The notes beneath the pieces are model-generated. The model was given only the letters and a program-made list of their open reading frames with translations. It was not told the origin of the DNA and made no database searches. Made by a program: the position numbers and the translations under genes. A stretch of DNA of 49,276 nucleotides, taken from assembly GCA_016196825.1 (NCBI GenBank), contig JACPWY010000037.1:1-49276 (forward strand). Direction: 5' to 3'. Of the stretch, positions 1-8,496 are shown piece after piece; within the stretch, counting starts at the first letter, position 1; every line of letters begins with the position of its first letter. The DNA comes from Deltaproteobacteria bacterium (GTDB lineage Bacteria; Bdellovibrionota; FAC87; UBA2466).

Positions 1-381
1 CACGTCGTCCTTGCGAACGCGGGGATCTTTGAGACTCAAACCCTTCGAGGTGAGGAATTCCTCCACATCCTTGTCGGCCACATCGCCGACGTCGCCACCG
101 GCCTCCTTCTCGACGAGTGCATCGATCGAGAGTTTCTGCTTCTTCGCCTCGCCATCGAGTAGACGTTGTTCGACGAAGTCGTTAATGGCCTGTTCCTTCG
201 TGCGGTACATCTCCTCTTCGAGGTCGAAGAGGCGGGTCTTGACCTGCGCGAAGGCTTCGCTCGCCGTTACCTTCTTGCCATTGTACTCCGCCACAACATC
301 ATTCCCACCGCCGCCGCCCGTGCAGCCACCGATCAAAATCATTGTGAAGATGGATGTGACTAAAGACGCGATGAACCGCAT
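1..381 (-). CDS. Lipoprotein with SurA/PrsA-like N-terminal region (3' end outside window)
   Basis: Open from an ATG at 381 to the window edge (127 codons, no stop), so only the N-terminal part is visible. A GGGAG ribosome site lies about 5 bases before the ATG. Residues 1-20 form a lipoprotein signal ending in the lipobox I-G-G-C, with Cys20 as the expected lipidation site, followed by a Gly-rich linker. The next ~95 residues (VAEYNGKKV, then charged helices and EQAINDFVEQRLL) look like the N-terminal SurA/peptidyl-prolyl isomerase fold. Known proteins with this start continue either into a parvulin domain or a DsbA-like thioredoxin domain; the missing part would decide. Its start overlaps the end of lipB by 22 bases, so the two are probably co-transcribed. 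The gene is certain, the function only by family resemblance. Confidence 0.75.
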   Translation of the reverse strand, partial: MRFIASLVTSIFTMILIGGCTGGGGGNDVVAEYNGKKVTASEAFAQVKTRLFDLEEEMYRTKEQAINDFVEQRLLDGEAKKQKLSIDALVEKEAGGDVGDVADKDVEEFLTSKGLSLKDPRVRKDDV

Positions 382-1067
382 GGAGTCTCCCTTTGAGTTG
401 AGTCAATCAAGGACCTAGGATAGCAGGTTTTTCTCGAGTGAAAAGCCATTTCAATACAAGGGATTAGATGAGAAACGCACTCTTCCCAGTCGAACTTTCC
501 GGTGATGGTGGAAATAGCGGTGACGCCGACATCTGCTGCCCCGCACCCATGAATGCCACGAAAAAAGGGCGCCTGATCCTCGCCGTAGATTGCCGCTCCG
601 TGACTAATCACACCTCTTTCCACCGAGATCCCAAAGCTGACAAGTTTTGACCCCTCCACATAGACGCCGTAGGGGCGGTCTCCTGTGACACTCTTTACGG
701 CAACAGCCGTGAGCGCTCGCTGAATGGCCTGACGAAATTCATTCAGAAACCATTCCACCCGACGGGAAGAGCCAGTGAGATGACGAAGTGAGGCGATCGG
801 ATAGACGACGATCTGGCCCGGGCCATGGTAGGTCCATTGCCCACCTCGGCCGACCGGCGCAACCACAACGCCCCTCTCTTCTCGAGTGGCCGCATCCCAA
901 ACTAGGTCCGATTCCTGAGCCGTTCGTCCTCCAGTGAAGGTGGGTCGAGGTTCGGCGAGGATAAGAATCCTTTCAGCGGAGTGACTCTGCACAAGACTTG
1001 TTGCCGCAACCCGTTCTCGTTCGAGATCGCGGAACTCGATATTTCGAAATGTTTTGACCGTCCACAC
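360..1067 (-). CDS. lipB: Octanoyl-[acyl carrier protein]:protein N-octanoyltransferase
   Basis: LipB moves octanoate from acyl carrier protein to lipoyl domains, the first step of protein lipoylation in the cytoplasm. The family signature is clear: GRGGQWTYHGPGQIVVYPI, a conserved Lys at 141 in SKLVSFGI, and the catalytic Cys at 175 in HGCGAAD. The 34-residue gap between Lys and Cys equals that of E. coli LipB (K135, C169). The frame is open upstream into the neighbouring gene, but that extension reads as shadow sequence. The GTG at 1067, 11 bases after the pgsA-like stop, gives a normal 235-residue protein. No strong ribosome site is seen, so the start is provisional. The C-terminal ~30 residues after the CGAADVGVTAI region are poorly conserved. 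Confidence 0.9.
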   Translation of the reverse strand: MWTVKTFRNIEFRDLERERVAATSLVQSHSAERILILAEPRPTFTGGRTAQESDLVWDAATREERGVVVAPVGRGGQWTYHGPGQIVVYPIASLRHLTGSSRRVEWFLNEFRQAIQRALTAVAVKSVTGDRPYGVYVEGSKLVSFGISVERGVISHGAAIYGEDQAPFFRGIHGCGAADVGVTAISTITGKFDWEECVSHLIPCIEMAFHSRKTCYPRSLIDSTQRETPCGSSRL

Positions 1068-1078
1068 AGCGAAACAGG

Positions 1079-1633
1079 CTACGCCGCTAGACGAGTGGAC
1101 GCAATGGGGAGGAGTCGGGAGCGGAATTGGAGAAAGTAACGAATGAAGGCGACCACAAGAAGGGCCGCGATGGCGCCACAAATGAATTGGACGGTGAGGG
1201 GGTTGAGCCAATTCGCCCAGAGGTCGAGAATCATGACCCCGGCCCAGACAAACTGCGCCGTCATCCCCGCCTTTCCCAAAAAACTGGGGGCGAGCTTCGA
1301 GCGATTCTTGGTCTGCAGAATGAGAACGGCGGTCGATTGCAGAAGCGAGAGCGTGATGAGAAGCGCGAGATACCATGTTGGGCAGTGGCCTAGGTAGGTG
1401 AGCGTGCAAAAGATCGAGAGTGTGTAGAGCTTGTCAGAGGCTGCATCGAGGAAACTGCCCAGGCGTGATTCCCAGTGGTATCTGCGGGCGAGAAATCCAT
1501 CGACAAAATCGGTGAACCCGCAAAGAGCATGGACCAATAATGCCTCGCGGTAACGCCTCTGCAGGAGAAGCGTCAGGGTGAGGGGTGTGAGCAGCAGTCG
1601 GAGGATAGAAAGGATATTCGGAACCTGTCTCAT
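1079..1633 (-). CDS. CDP-alcohol phosphatidyltransferase (PgsA-like)
   Basis: Integral membrane enzyme of 184 residues with about five hydrophobic segments. It carries the full CDP-alcohol phosphatidyltransferase signature: D42, D45-G46, A49-R50, G59, D63 and D67, the residues that bind metal and the CDP-lipid. Members make phosphatidylglycerol phosphate (PgsA) or related phospholipids at the inner membrane. The N-terminus (VPNILSILRLLLTP) resembles PgsA, but cardiolipin- and inositol-phosphate-type synthases share the signature, so substrate is not settled. Its ATG overlaps the TGA of the upstream lipoprotein gene by four bases (ATGA), implying translational coupling, and lipB follows 11 bases later. 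Confidence 0.85.
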   Translation of the reverse strand: MRQVPNILSILRLLLTPLTLTLLLQRRYREALLVHALCGFTDFVDGFLARRYHWESRLGSFLDAASDKLYTLSIFCTLTYLGHCPTWYLALLITLSLLQSTAVLILQTKNRSKLAPSFLGKAGMTAQFVWAGVMILDLWANWLNPLTVQFICGAIAALLVVAFIRYFLQFRSRLLPIASTRLAA

Positions 1634-2553
1634 GGCATCCCTGCGTTGAACGCCTCGATCCGATCCTTTTCCCGGAAGTTTCCTCCCGAATGAACGACCG
1701 CCACCGCTCCGTCACGGCCGAAGAAATCGATGATTCGCAAGACGCCCTTAAATGTGCCGGGCGCCTTTCCGATGAAGGCGTTGGTTTCGGGATCAAAAAT
1801 AGGCGGCCCTTCAGCGTAGACCTTGAGAAGCTGGCCACGCGACAGCCCGCTGACCTCACCGGCATTGATGTAGTAGCGCTGAAAATCGATCTTGGCGATG
1901 CGGCCCGACCAGCCGAGGCGCGCGAGGTGTTGGTCAAGATCCTTGAGTGGCTTCTCAAGGGCTCGCGCCGCTGCATTTTTGGCGTTGTCGGCATCGTAGC
2001 TCAAGGGCTCGCGCTCAGCGGTGTAGAGCTTGAGGAGCTCCTCGGTCAATTCTCCGACATTGGTCGTCTGATTGAGGAGCTGCTCGCTGCTGATGTCAAA
2101 AAGGTCGAGGTGAACCCTTACGCCCGTCGTGCGATTCTTCGATCGGAAGAGGCCGATTTCATCGCCTGCCTCGCGGTACCAAAGATCTTCGAGTGAGCTC
2201 CCAACGGCGCCGATCGCACCCGATGTGCGCGCTCGATCGAAGATCAATTTCCAGTTGTACTCAAGCCCATTGGCGGAGACGAAATTCTCGGAGTCCATCA
2301 CCTCTGACGATTTCACGAGAAGAAGATCGGGTGAAGCGACAATGTGATCGGAGATAACGGCATTGGCGTGCTCGGCGAGCTCTTTGCCGCCATGGGGTGT
2401 CTTGTTCAACGTCGGCAGTACGAGAATGCGGCGCTTAACTAAGGGAGGGAGCTCCTTTCCCTCTTGTGACACCTTTGTGATCTGATCGTTGGGCAAGGGA
2501 TCGAAATGGCTGCAGCCCACCAGAGTCAGGACAATAAATATAATGCTCAGCAT
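1630..2553 (-). CDS. Lipoprotein of unknown function
   Basis: Predicted lipoprotein: a hydrophobic start (MLSIIFIVLTLVG) ending in the lipobox L-V-G-C, then a soluble ~290-residue domain. The middle (RRILVLPTLNKT, later DHIVASPDLLLVKSSEV) resembles the CsgG/TolB-N-like fold found in several outer-membrane lipoproteins, where a short strand and a regulated-protein motif precede an alternating alpha/beta region. This is weak resemblance only. The C-terminal half contains a GEVSGLSRGQLLKVYAEG segment like flagellar FlgT-type C-terminal domains. The frame is open to 2613 but a good promoter at 2576-2604 starts transcription after that point, so the ATG at 2553 is chosen; a GTG at 2571 is the alternative. 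First gene of a run with pgsA-like, lipB and the partial lipoprotein. Confidence 0.75.
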   Translation of the reverse strand: MLSIIFIVLTLVGCSHFDPLPNDQITKVSQEGKELPPLVKRRILVLPTLNKTPHGGKELAEHANAVISDHIVASPDLLLVKSSEVMDSENFVSANGLEYNWKLIFDRARTSGAIGAVGSSLEDLWYREAGDEIGLFRSKNRTTGVRVHLDLFDISSEQLLNQTTNVGELTEELLKLYTAEREPLSYDADNAKNAAARALEKPLKDLDQHLARLGWSGRIAKIDFQRYYINAGEVSGLSRGQLLKVYAEGPPIFDPETNAFIGKAPGTFKGVLRIIDFFGRDGAVAVVHSGGNFREKDRIEAFNAGMP

Positions 2554-2575
2554 AATTTTGATTACAGTCACTGAG

Positions 2576-2604
2576 ATTATAGTAAACGCTGGAGTGCCAC
2601 GCAA
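2576..2604 (-). promoter_or_regulatory. Sigma-70-type promoter for the lipoprotein-pgsA-lipB run
   Basis: On the minus strand TTGCGT (2604-2599) is separated by exactly 17 bases from a perfect TATAAT (2581-2576). Expected transcription start is near 2569, 16 bases before the chosen ATG at 2553. The very short leader holds no Shine-Dalgarno sequence. Confidence 0.7.
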
Positions 2605-2646
2605 ACAACGCATACGCGGATGTTCAAGTTCGCGCCCACGTTTGGC

Positions 2647-3729
2647 TTAACCTACGGGAACGAGTCGCACCGAGAGTGAGTTCGCGTCCTGGGTCTCGGT
2701 CTTGAGTCCAAATTCGCCAATGTGAAACGACGGGATGCGCAGGGCAAATTCAGCAAGGGGCAGCGTCGAAGAGATCTCGTATTCCACAGTTTGCGGCTCA
2801 GCGCTACGCAGCATGACCCGTGTTACAGGATCGAGAAGACCGATAGCTTGATCTACCTTCCGGTACTTTGCAAAACTGTCGAGCCCCGTGACTCTGAGCC
2901 GGAAGGTGGTCGAGACCAGAGTGCCGCTCGCGATCAGATCCTCGAGTGAACTGGAAAAGGAGGGCATCTTCTCCTCGACGAACATTTCGAGTCTCTTGCT
3001 GGGGGTGCCTTCGAACGTAAAGGGAAAGAGATAAGCCTGAGTGAACGCGATGCGCGCCGGCGCGCCGCCGATATAGAGGATCTCCATTTGACCGTTCGAG
3101 CCCTCCGGCCGGCTCAGGTGGACCCAGGCCGCGCTCCCCATCCCCTCGGTCCGCAGCCGTTCCCCGTACGACTCCACCTCATTGGGGCTGCGAGGGGGCG
3201 CCGGCAGGATCAAATTCGGGTGGCCGGTTGTGGAAAGCACAATCCGAGAGTTAAATCGCGCCATGACCTTCCCAAGGGGCCCCTCGATCCACTGAGTGCC
3301 CACCTTATTCAAGCTCAAAGCCTCATTTTCTATAGTGACGACGAGAACTGGCTTGGGAGCTGCCCCCTGACCGAGGCGAGCTTCCGTCACCCGAACCCAG
3401 CGCTTGAGGCCGTCGTTGTCGAGTTTCCCCACAAGCTCCCAATTTTTTTTGTCCGAGGCCAATTTTCCCAGCGAGTAGTTGATGACAAATCGATCACTCA
3501 CATCAGTCTTAATGTACGGTTCAAAAGCGATGTATCTCTTGGGGCCGACGAATCGCAAAACCCACTGGTGGATCGCCTTGCTTTTGAGTTCAGCGATGAT
3601 GGTGGTCTGTCGCGCCTTGGTATCCTTCTCGATCGGCATCGTCTGGCTGAACGGAATCGGATCAGCCATTAGACCAGCGCCCCACAGCAGGCTGACAGAA
3701 ATTAATTTAGAGCTCTTAATGAAATTCAA
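2647..3729 (-). CDS. Exported protein of unknown function
   Basis: About 360 residues, not recognised. A TTG at 3729 is preceded at 5 bases by GGAGG and gives a clean signal peptide (MNFIKSSKLISVSLLWGAG, cleavage near LMA-DP). The ATG at 3741 has no ribosome site and would blunt the signal, so TTG is preferred. The mature part is beta-rich (repeated patterns such as VLRFVGPKRYIAF and LRVTGLDSFAKYRKV) without cysteines or catalytic motifs that I can see, and would sit in the periplasm. The middle, with VESYGERLRTEGMGSAAWVHLSRP, hints at an AMIN-like beta domain, but this is not firm. The start lies inside the last codons of dnaE (14-base overlap), so it is likely expressed from the dnaE transcript. 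Confidence 0.7.
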   Translation of the reverse strand: MNFIKSSKLISVSLLWGAGLMADPIPFSQTMPIEKDTKARQTTIIAELKSKAIHQWVLRFVGPKRYIAFEPYIKTDVSDRFVINYSLGKLASDKKNWELVGKLDNDGLKRWVRVTEARLGQGAAPKPVLVVTIENEALSLNKVGTQWIEGPLGKVMARFNSRIVLSTTGHPNLILPAPPRSPNEVESYGERLRTEGMGSAAWVHLSRPEGSNGQMEILYIGGAPARIAFTQAYLFPFTFEGTPSKRLEMFVEEKMPSFSSSLEDLIASGTLVSTTFRLRVTGLDSFAKYRKVDQAIGLLDPVTRVMLRSAEPQTVEYEISSTLPLAEFALRIPSFHIGEFGLKTETQDANSLSVRLVPVG

Positions 3730-6700
3730 CGGAGCCTCCATCCTGCGCGACAAAGTGGCGCAGAAAGTGAATCGTCTCGCGGTGCAGAGGAATAGTCTCT
3801 TTGAGTCGAAGAGTCGTGGCCGCCTTCTTTCCCGTCTGAAGATGGATGAAGCCCGGCAGCCCCTTCTTGTCTCTCTGCTGATCGAGGAAAGTCTTGAGCT
3901 GCATCAATTTCTCCGGCCCCAACTCCAATAAAGGCCAATAGAGATGAATTTCCCGGGCCAACGCTTCGTAAGCATACTGGAGAGGCAACACCGCCGCATT
4001 ATTTTTTCGGGTGAGGATGAGCTTGTTGCCGTCCGGCTTGGCTTCGAGGTGGCCCCGGATCCATAAAGGGTTCCCTGCTTTGATGATCGTTTCAGCCGTT
4101 TGGTAGACGTCGGGCAGACAGACCGCTTCGATAGAATCCTGCGAATCGGACAGGGTCAGAAAGGCCATGCGCTCGCCCCGCCGATTGATAAACTCTTTAA
4201 GAGCCGTAACATCGGCACCGACCATGACATCGGCAGTGGAACGGGCCTTGACGCAATCCCCGATTGTCCCTGTCGTGTAGCGCTCGAGCTCCTTCTTGAA
4301 GCCATCGAGCGGGTGGCCCGAAACAAAGAAGCCGATCGTCTCCTTCTCCAGCTTCAGCTCTTCGAGGCGCTCCCATGGTGAAACATTCGGATAGACGACC
4401 TTGCGGTGGGCGAAGGATTTGTCCTCGAAAAAATCAATGAAGCTCGACTGATTGTCATCGAGCGTCTTTTGCACCGACGACCCGAGCGACACCGCTTCGT
4501 CGATGGCCTTGAAGAGGCTCGCGCGATTTACACCGAATGAATCAAGGGCCCCGGCCTTCACGAAGGCCTCAAGCACTCGCTTATTCACGACGCGGCCATT
4601 CGTTCTGGTCGTCAGATCAAAGAGATCGGTGAAGTGGCCACTCTTTCTTCCTTCAAGCACCGAATCGATCGCTATCTGGCCCACCCCTTTTATGGCACCC
4701 AGCCCAAAGCGAATCTCTTTTTCCGACACCACGGTGAAGTTGGTTTCCGACTGGTTGATATCGGGTGGGTGAATTTCGATCGAGTGGCGTTTGGCGTCAG
4801 CGATATACTTTGTGATCTTGTCCGTGTTTTCACGCTCGACCGAAAGGAGTGCTGCGAAAAATTCGACAGGGTAGCGGGCCTTCAGATACGCCGTCTGGCC
4901 TGTGATCACCGAATAGGCTGCCGCGTGGGATTTGTTGAAGCCGTAGCCGGCAAAATTGGCCATGAGATCGAAAAGCTTTTCGGCCTTGGCGCTATCGTGG
5001 CCATTTTTAGTCGCCCCCTCGAGGAAGATGGCCTTTTGCTTTTCCATCTCCTCTACCTTTTTCTTCCCCATCGCTCGGCGGAGAAGGTCGGCTCCCCCCG
5101 CCGTGTAACTGGCGAGTGTCACTGCTATCTGCATCACCTGCTCCTGATAGACCATGATACCGTAGGTCTCAGACAAAATGCTTCGCAGCTCCTCGAATTC
5201 AAAGACGACGGGCACCTGCTTGTGTTTGCGGGCGATGAAGTCGTCGAGCATGACCATGGGGCCCGGGCGGTAGAGCGAGGTGATGGCGACGATATCGGCA
5301 AAACAGTCGGGCTTCACTCGGCGGAGGAGATCCTGCATCCCCGAGCTCTCTAGCTGGAAGATACCGTGGGTGTCGCCGCGAGCGAGGAGCTCAAGCGTCG
5401 GTTTATCTTGTAGCGAGATCTCACTTAGGTTCAGCCCGGCGTTGTGCCGTTGATTGACGAGCCTCTCGGCGTTTTTCAGGAAGGTCAGGGTTTTCAGACC
5501 CAAGAAGTCGAACTTCACAAGCCCAATCTCTTCGGCTCCTACCATGTCGAACTGGATGACGAGCTCGTCGTTTTTCCCTCGATAAAGCGGACAGTGCTCC
5601 ACCATCGGCCGGTTGGAGATCACAAGACCTGCGGCGTGAATGGAGGCGTGGCGATAGAGCCCCTCGAGCGACCTCGCTATCGAAATGAGGTTACCGACCT
5701 TCGGATCCTTCTCGGTGAGCTGCTTGAGCCGAGGCTCCGCCTCCAGCGCCTTGTCGAGCGTGATGTTGAGTGTCTCAGGGACGAGCTTGGCGATGCGATC
5801 TACCTCGGGCACCGGAAAGCCCAGCACGCGCCCCACGTCGCGGATCACGCCACGGGCCTGAAGCTTTCCAAAGGTGATGATCTGGGCCACGCTTTCCTTG
5901 CCGTACTTCTCGGAAACATAATTGATGATCTCATCGCGCCGCTCCATGCAAAAATCGACGTCAAAGTCGGGGAGAGAGACGCGCTCTGGATTCAAAAAAC
6001 GTTCAAAGAGGAGGCCATGTTCGAGCGGATCGAGCTCCGTGATGCGCAGAACAAAGGCGACAAGACTGCCAGCGCCCGAACCACGGCCCGGCCCCACGGG
6101 GATGCCGTTGTCTTTAGCGTGTCCAATAAAATCAGAGACGATGAGATAGTAACCCGCAAACCCCATCTCGATGACCACCTTGAGTTCCCGTTCGAGGCGA
6201 TCCCAATACCGCTTAGTCTCCGTGATCTTGGCCTTTTCTAAAAAACGGGTGAGCCCGCCGGCCGCATTCTTTCGTAAATAATCTTCACGCGAGAGCCCAT
6301 CGGGGGCCTTGAAGTCGGGCAGGTGATAAATCTTTCTGCCGTTCTCATCCTTAAAACGGTATTCAAAGTTGCAGCGTTCGGTGACGAGTCGCGTGTTGCT
6401 GATGGCCTCCGGGCAGAAGGAGAATTCCTCCTTCATTGTCACCTGCGACTTAAAATAGTACTCGCTCGAGTGCAGGCCCGCTCCTGAGGGGTCGGCCTCG
6501 AGCGGTTTTCCAGTCTGAATCGAGAGCAGCACCTCCTGATGGAAGGCGTCCTCGCGTCTGAGGTAGTGGCAATCGGCCGTGGCGACCAGAGGAGTCTTGG
6601 TTGTGGCGGCCAGCTCCTGCAGGTGCTGATTCACGATCACCTGCTGAGGGATGCCGCCATTTTGCATCTCCAGAAAAAACCGATCGGGGAAAAGAGAGCG

Positions 6701-7225
6701 GTATTCGTCGACCACGAGGCGAGCGCGATCCATGTCGCCCAAAAGACAGAGGTTGGGGATTTCGCCCTTCAAGCAGGCGCTCGAGGCGAGGAGCCCTTCG
6801 TTGTAGCGGCCGAGCAGCTCTTTATCAACGCGGGGTTTGTAATAGAAGCCCTCCAAGTAGGCGAGGCTCACGAGTTGACAGAGGTTGCGGTAACCAACCT
6901 CGTTCATCACCCAAAGAATCAGGTGGTGCATCCCTGAGCGCGAGGAGGCGTAGGGGGCCACTTCGTCATCGACGTTGAAATGTGTCCCCTTCATGAAGCG
7001 ATTGCCGGGGGCGAGATAGACTTCGCAGCCGAGGATGGGCTTGATCCCATGCTCCTTCGCCGTCATGTAAAAATCGAGCGCACCGAAGAGGTTGCCGTGG
7101 TCGGTTATTGCGACGCTGTCCATCTTGTCCGCGACGGCCGCCTTACACAGTGCATCAACGCGGATGGCGCTGTCGAGGAGGCTGTACTCGGTGTGGACGT
7201 GAAGGTGTGTGAAGTCGGCGGCCAT
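3716..7225 (-). CDS. dnaE: DNA polymerase III alpha subunit
   Basis: Replicative polymerase of 1169 residues. The N-terminal PHP domain is seen in HLHVHTEYSLLD and ITDHGN. The catalytic centre is complete: PDFDVDF at 419-425 supplies D422 and D424 (E. coli D401, D403), and KFDFLGLKTL supplies D573 (E. coli D555). GPGRGSGAGSLVAF just before is the conserved nucleotide-binding loop. The C-terminal OB-fold (VTALKEFINRRGERMAFLTLSD) and the short tail follow. This is the DnaE1 type by length and order. The ATG at 7225 (MAADFTHLHVHTEYS) matches the usual N-terminus; the frame stays open to 7264 but that part overlaps the terminator hairpin. The exported protein downstream overlaps its 3' end. Confidence 0.97.
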   Translation of the reverse strand: MAADFTHLHVHTEYSLLDSAIRVDALCKAAVADKMDSVAITDHGNLFGALDFYMTAKEHGIKPILGCEVYLAPGNRFMKGTHFNVDDEVAPYASSRSGMHHLILWVMNEVGYRNLCQLVSLAYLEGFYYKPRVDKELLGRYNEGLLASSACLKGEIPNLCLLGDMDRARLVVDEYRSLFPDRFFLEMQNGGIPQQVIVNQHLQELAATTKTPLVATADCHYLRREDAFHQEVLLSIQTGKPLEADPSGAGLHSSEYYFKSQVTMKEEFSFCPEAISNTRLVTERCNFEYRFKDENGRKIYHLPDFKAPDGLSREDYLRKNAAGGLTRFLEKAKITETKRYWDRLERELKVVIEMGFAGYYLIVSDFIGHAKDNGIPVGPGRGSGAGSLVAFVLRITELDPLEHGLLFERFLNPERVSLPDFDVDFCMERRDEIINYVSEKYGKESVAQIITFGKLQARGVIRDVGRVLGFPVPEVDRIAKLVPETLNITLDKALEAEPRLKQLTEKDPKVGNLISIARSLEGLYRHASIHAAGLVISNRPMVEHCPLYRGKNDELVIQFDMVGAEEIGLVKFDFLGLKTLTFLKNAERLVNQRHNAGLNLSEISLQDKPTLELLARGDTHGIFQLESSGMQDLLRRVKPDCFADIVAITSLYRPGPMVMLDDFIARKHKQVPVVFEFEELRSILSETYGIMVYQEQVMQIAVTLASYTAGGADLLRRAMGKKKVEEMEKQKAIFLEGATKNGHDSAKAEKLFDLMANFAGYGFNKSHAAAYSVITGQTAYLKARYPVEFFAALLSVERENTDKITKYIADAKRHSIEIHPPDINQSETNFTVVSEKEIRFGLGAIKGVGQIAIDSVLEGRKSGHFTDLFDLTTRTNGRVVNKRVLEAFVKAGALDSFGVNRASLFKAIDEAVSLGSSVQKTLDDNQSSFIDFFEDKSFAHRKVVYPNVSPWERLEELKLEKETIGFFVSGHPLDGFKKELERYTTGTIGDCVKARSTADVMVGADVTALKEFINRRGERMAFLTLSDSQDSIEAVCLPDVYQTAETIIKAGNPLWIRGHLEAKPDGNKLILTRKNNAAVLPLQYAYEALAREIHLYWPLLELGPEKLMQLKTFLDQQRDKKGLPGFIHLQTGKKAATTLRLKETIPLHRETIHFLRHFVAQDGGSVEFH

Positions 7226-7262
7226 GGGACTTTGAAATCTCTCATGGCGGGGGGGAGAAAAC

Positions 7263-7300
7263 AAAAAAAAAGGGGTGAGTCGCCTCGCCCCTTTTTAAAA
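7263..7300 (-). terminator. Rho-independent terminator after the SWIB gene
   Basis: On the minus strand a GGGG-C-GAG stem, GCGA loop, CTC-A-CCCC return (one mismatch) is followed by about nine T residues. The flanking A and T tracts extend the stem and make it symmetrical, so it could also work on the plus strand. It isolates the SWIB gene from dnaE, only 37 bases before the dnaE start. Confidence 0.8.
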
Positions 7301-7312
7301 TAGTCTCTCCGA

Positions 7313-7603
7313 TTAGGCCGAGAGGTGCTTGCTCACAAGCTTGGTCATCTCAAACATTGAGACTACCTTCTTGCCATTGAAGACCTTCGCCAGATTTGCG
7401 TCGGCTCGCACGTTGCGACGGTTCTTCGGATCTTGAAGATTGTGCTTCTTGATATACACCCAAAGCTTCTTCACGACTTCGGTCCGCGGAATCGCCTTCG
7501 CTCCGACAACCATCGAGAGCGCTGCACTGGGAGTCAGCGGGGCCATGAAGGCCTTGTTGGGTTTGCGCGCCGACTTCTTCTTCGTTGTTGTTTTCTTAGC
7601 CAT
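7313..7603 (-). CDS. SWIB/MDM2-domain protein
   Basis: 96 residues. The first ~20 are Lys-rich (MAKKTTTKKKSARKPNK), like a histone-type DNA-binding tail. Residues ~23-95 form a SWIB domain: PLTPSAALSMVVG, IPRTEVVKKLWVYIKKHNLQD, VRADANLAKVFNGKKVVSMFEMTKLVSKHL. SWIB domains are best known from eukaryotic chromatin remodellers; stand-alone bacterial ones occur in Chlamydiae and scattered other groups, where a role in chromosome condensation or topoisomerase-linked DNA binding has been suggested. The ATG at 7603 has GGGGG six bases upstream; the longer open frame to 7840 runs into lepB and is not real. Monocistronic, with its own terminator. Confidence 0.9.
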   Translation of the reverse strand: MAKKTTTKKKSARKPNKAFMAPLTPSAALSMVVGAKAIPRTEVVKKLWVYIKKHNLQDPKNRRNVRADANLAKVFNGKKVVSMFEMTKLVSKHLSA

Positions 7604-7649
7604 GTTTACCCCCACAAAGGAAACGTTGTTAGTGAAACGAAATAACAAT

Positions 7650-7667
7650 AACTGAAAAATTTCAGTT
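7650..7667. terminator. Perfect short palindrome between lepB and the SWIB gene
   Basis: AACTGAAA-TT-TTTCAGTT, an 8-bp perfect stem 28 bases after the lepB stop (minus strand), followed by ATTGTTATTT. It may end lepB transcription, but the T-run is interrupted and the loop is only two bases; an operator for the SWIB gene, which starts 47 bases on, is the alternative. Confidence 0.4.
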
Positions 7668-7694
7668 GGACACAATAAAGAACGAAATTTTCTT

Positions 7695-8486
7695 TTACTG
7701 GAGACGCGTTCCAATGCGCTCCCAGCGGATCCAGGCGTGTCCACTCGGCAAATGGGCGAGGAATCGCACCATGTCCCAGACGAAATAGAACACTCTCTCG
7801 ACGAGTGACGCGTCTGGATAATCGATCGGCAACAGATCATCCCAGCCGGAAAACCAGATGAAGATCCCTTTTCCCTTCAGATCTTCGAATGGCACAAAGC
7901 CCCAAAAGCGGCTGTCGTTGCTGTTGTCGCGGTTGTCACCCACGGCAAAGAGATGGCCCTCGGGGACGGTGATCGGCTCCATGCTCCTCATGAAATGGTC
8001 GTTGAAGCGGTTGTCGAGGATCATGTAGTGCTTCACTCCGGTGAGGCTCTCGACGTAAAGACTCTTCTCTTTCTGGTCGGTGATGTCGTACATCACGTCG
8101 CGGGTGGGGGCCGGCAGCCGAGCCACCATCTCGCCATTCACCCAGAGCTCGCTCTTGCGAAACTCGAGCTTGTCGCCCGGGATTCCCACAGCGCGCTTCA
8201 CGTAGGTGATCCGCTTATCCCGAGGGGCGCGGAAAAGAATGATGTCGCCGCGCTTGATAGTGCCGGTGCGGAAGAGAATCCATTCAGTGAATGGAAAGCG
8301 AACATCATAGGCGCACTTGGAAGCGTAAAGCCTGTCACCCGTCTTGAGGGTGGGTTCCATGGAGCCGGTCGGCACCACGTAAGGCTCGACGATCGTCCAG
8401 CGGAGCGCAAAGAGCGCCACAAGGAGGTAAACCAACGAAAGTTGGCCAGTCGCCTTTTCTCTGATTTTCCGAAGAAGATTGCTCAT
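7695..8486 (-). CDS. lepB: Signal peptidase I
   Basis: Type I (Ser/Lys) leader peptidase, 263 residues, membrane-anchored with its active site in the periplasm. One N-terminal transmembrane helix (about 15-32) leads into box B PTGSMEPTL with nucleophile Ser42; the general base is Lys97 in TYVKRAVGIPGD; box E is GDNRDNSNDSRFWG. It removes signal peptides from the many exported proteins in this window. The C-terminal tail after WFSGWDDLLP is longer than the minimal enzyme and holds another hydrophobic stretch (VFYFVWDMVRFLA). The ATG at 8486 has AAAGGTGA upstream. It follows the aldolase gene by 10 bases, so the two share a transcript. Confidence 0.95.
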   Translation of the reverse strand: MSNLLRKIREKATGQLSLVYLLVALFALRWTIVEPYVVPTGSMEPTLKTGDRLYASKCAYDVRFPFTEWILFRTGTIKRGDIILFRAPRDKRITYVKRAVGIPGDKLEFRKSELWVNGEMVARLPAPTRDVMYDITDQKEKSLYVESLTGVKHYMILDNRFNDHFMRSMEPITVPEGHLFAVGDNRDNSNDSRFWGFVPFEDLKGKGIFIWFSGWDDLLPIDYPDASLVERVFYFVWDMVRFLAHLPSGHAWIRWERIGTRLQ

Positions 8487-8496
8487 GTCGTCACCT

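Noticed and set aside
1068..1409. Upstream extension of the lipB reading frame
   Set aside because: It overlaps the CDP-alcohol phosphatidyltransferase gene in another frame and shows no family sequence.
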